A stretch of 64,000 nt of DNA from Roseibium sp. MMSF_3544 (GTDB lineage: Bacteria; Pseudomonadota; Alphaproteobacteria; Rhizobiales; Stappiaceae), in contig NZ_JASHKA010000001.1 in NCBI RefSeq assembly GCF_030732845.1, forward strand, positions 372,001 to 436,000, in the 5' to 3' direction. Position 1 is the stretch's first letter; every line of letters starts with the position of its first letter. Below the pieces are notes generated by a model. It did no database searches, was not told the origin of the DNA, and saw only the letters and a program-made list of their open reading frames with translations. Shown one piece after another: positions 62,754-64,000 of the stretch. A program made the position numbers and the translations under genes.

Positions 62754-63662
62754 ATGACCAGACAGATTATCAATCGGCGACAGTTTGTGGGCTCTGCCCT
62801 AGCCGGAACAGTTGCCGTATTGGCCTCCCGCGCGAATGCAGCAACAGGCGTCGCGGTTGGGCACAAGCAGGTGTTGGCTCTTTCCGACGGACATTTCAAC
62901 ATGCCGGTGGACATGTTTCTCGGTACGCCGGAAAGCTTGCGCGCCAAGCTTGGCAACCCGGCGCAGATTGCAGCGAACACCTATGCTTACCGCACAGAAG
63001 AACGAACCTTCCTATTTGACGCCGGTGCAGGCAGGAGCGACTTCATCACAAAGGCCTTTCCGACCGCAAGCAAGCTACCCGAAGACTTGCAACTTGCCGG
63101 GATCGCTTCGGAAGACGTGACCGATATTGTCATTACGCATATGCATCCGGATCACGTTGGAGGTTTGGCCGCAGGCAATCGAATTGCCTTCCCGAACGCT
63201 CGCATTCACATCGCCGCGTCCGAGTGGAATTTTTGGAACGCGCAAGGATTCGATACCGCTGCACCTGATGCGATGCGCCCGATGGTGGCGGCCGTGCAGG
63301 AAATTTCCAGGGTCGTTGAACACAATGTTGTTCTTCACAACGGCTCGGCTGATTTCGGAGACGGAGTGAATGTTATTCCAGCGCCGGGTCACACGCCCGG
63401 ACACACGGCTGTCGTTCTGGACGGAGGCCGAGAGCAACTGGTTCTGGTCGGCGATCTGACCGTGCATGAAGACGTGCATTTTGCAAACCCTGCCTACGGC
63501 TGGGCGCTCGACATCGACGGCGATCAAGCCGTGAAATCGCGCAAAACGCTCCTCGACATGATTTCAACCGATGGCCTGATCATGGGAGCTGCCCATGTCT
63601 CCAGACCTGGTGTCGGTCGCGTTGAGCGCAACGGCAGCGGCTTTCGTTTCCTTCCTCTCTAA
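62754..63662 (+). CDS. Tat-exported metallo-beta-lactamase-fold hydrolase
   Basis: 302 residues. A twin-arginine signal NRRQFVGSALAGTVAVLAS (Arg8-Arg9) predicts folded export. The metal motif is complete: His129, His131, Asp133, His134 in ITHMHPDHVGG; a later His in PAPGHTPGHTAVVL and an Asp in VLVGDLTVHEDVHF complete the binuclear site. The substrate is unknown; relatives include lactonases and other hydrolases. The carboxymuconolactone-decarboxylase-like gene starts 27 nt after its stop, so the two are co-transcribed. Confidence 0.9.
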   Translation: MTRQIINRRQFVGSALAGTVAVLASRANAATGVAVGHKQVLALSDGHFNMPVDMFLGTPESLRAKLGNPAQIAANTYAYRTEERTFLFDAGAGRSDFITKAFPTASKLPEDLQLAGIASEDVTDIVITHMHPDHVGGLAAGNRIAFPNARIHIAASEWNFWNAQGFDTAAPDAMRPMVAAVQEISRVVEHNVVLHNGSADFGDGVNVIPAPGHTPGHTAVVLDGGREQLVLVGDLTVHEDVHFANPAYGWALDIDGDQAVKSRKTLLDMISTDGLIMGAAHVSRPGVGRVERNGSGFRFLPL

Positions 63663-63689
63663 CTGTCCAGATATGTATCGGAAAATCCA

Positions 63690-64000
63690 ATGGCTACCTA
63701 TTTGCAATACACGATCGAGAACGCCCCCGAGGCGTCCAAGCCTATCCTTCAAGGCATTCAGAAAAAGCTGGGCTTTGTGCCGAACCTGATGGCCACCATG
63801 GCAGAAGCGCCGGTTTTGGTGGAAAGCTACATGACCATGATGGGCATTTTCGACAAGACGGATCTCACGCCGACCGAGCGCGAGATTATCCTGATGACCA
63901 ACAACCGCCTGAACGGATGCACGTATTGTATGGCTGCGCATACCGCGGCATCCAAGATGACCGGTGTGGATCCTGGTGTCCTTGAAGCCCTGCGAGCGGG
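63690..64000 (+). CDS. AhpD/carboxymuconolactone-decarboxylase-family protein, cut by window end
   Basis: 103 complete codons visible from ATG 63690. The CMD/AhpD core is clear: LTPTEREIILMTNNRLNGCTYCMAAHTAASKMTG (quoted in part), with C-x2-C followed by His, the AhpD-type peroxidase/disulphide site. The opening IQKKLGFVPNLMATMAEAP is typical of the family of about 180 residues, so roughly half is present. It follows the Tat-exported MBL enzyme in the same operon. Confidence 0.88.
   Translation, partial: MATYLQYTIENAPEASKPILQGIQKKLGFVPNLMATMAEAPVLVESYMTMMGIFDKTDLTPTEREIILMTNNRLNGCTYCMAAHTAASKMTGVDPGVLEALRA

Overview
The window is about 60% GC and looks like the chromosome of an alphaproteobacterium. 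The evidence is the flagellar gene order (fliX opposite flgI-flgJ, fliL-fliM followed by a DUF6468 gene and a MotE-like gene, flgBC-fliE-fliQ-fliR-flhB), a CckA-type hybrid kinase, CtrA-like TTAA-N7-TTAA sites, an almost cysteine-free DksA, and many TRAP/LysR genes. A marine Hyphomicrobiales lineage such as Stappiaceae (Roseibium/Labrenzia-like) is my inference, not something the sequence proves. No rRNA, tRNA, insertion sequence, integrase or CRISPR array was found.

Region 1 (1-27,117) is a large flagellar locus in several transcription units: flgI-flgJ-flgN-like (-) opposite fliX (+); flgF-flgG-flgA-flgH (-) opposite fliL-fliM-DUF6468-MotE-like-giant AMIN/TPR protein (+); DUF2336 (-); fliO-fliP (-) opposite flgB-flgC-fliE-fliQ-fliR-flhB (+); then cckA. 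dksA and a Tat-exported CpdB-type phosphoesterase sit inside it. Control sites form a coherent pattern. Two good sigma-54 promoters serve the flgI and flgF operons. A 13-bp palindrome, GGCAA-N3-TTGCC, lies about 115-155 bp upstream of each and recurs before flgB. CtrA-like boxes lie before fliL, the TPR gene and flgB. This matches a Caulobacter-like hierarchy (CckA/CtrA early, FliX/FlbD plus sigma-54 later).

Region 2 (27,200-39,200) holds chromate resistance (chrB-chrA), a cupin, a ClpC/ClpA-like unfoldase with an N-terminal Cys motif, and a TetR-controlled unit (orphan ABC membrane domain, DUF2147-like protein, membrane-fusion protein, RND pump) with two overlapping palindromes in the divergent promoter.

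Region 3 (39,300-50,500) is accessory: a secreted Ntn-type amide hydrolase, an outer-membrane beta-barrel, a DUF3179 membrane protein with an arylsulfatase, an AraC-type regulator, and two secreted RTX proteins (CAP domain; serralysin metalloprotease). The RTX proteins share a nearly identical C-terminal module and contain a distinctive ~93-residue repeat.

Region 4 (50,500-64,000) holds a second RND pump with its adaptor, a catabolic cluster (TRAP transporter dctPQM, DUF1445 hydro-lyase/cyclase family, DUF2848, amidase) with a divergent LysR regulator, and at the right edge a LysR opposite a Tat-exported metallo-beta-lactamase-fold enzyme and a carboxymuconolactone-decarboxylase/AhpD-like gene cut by the window end.
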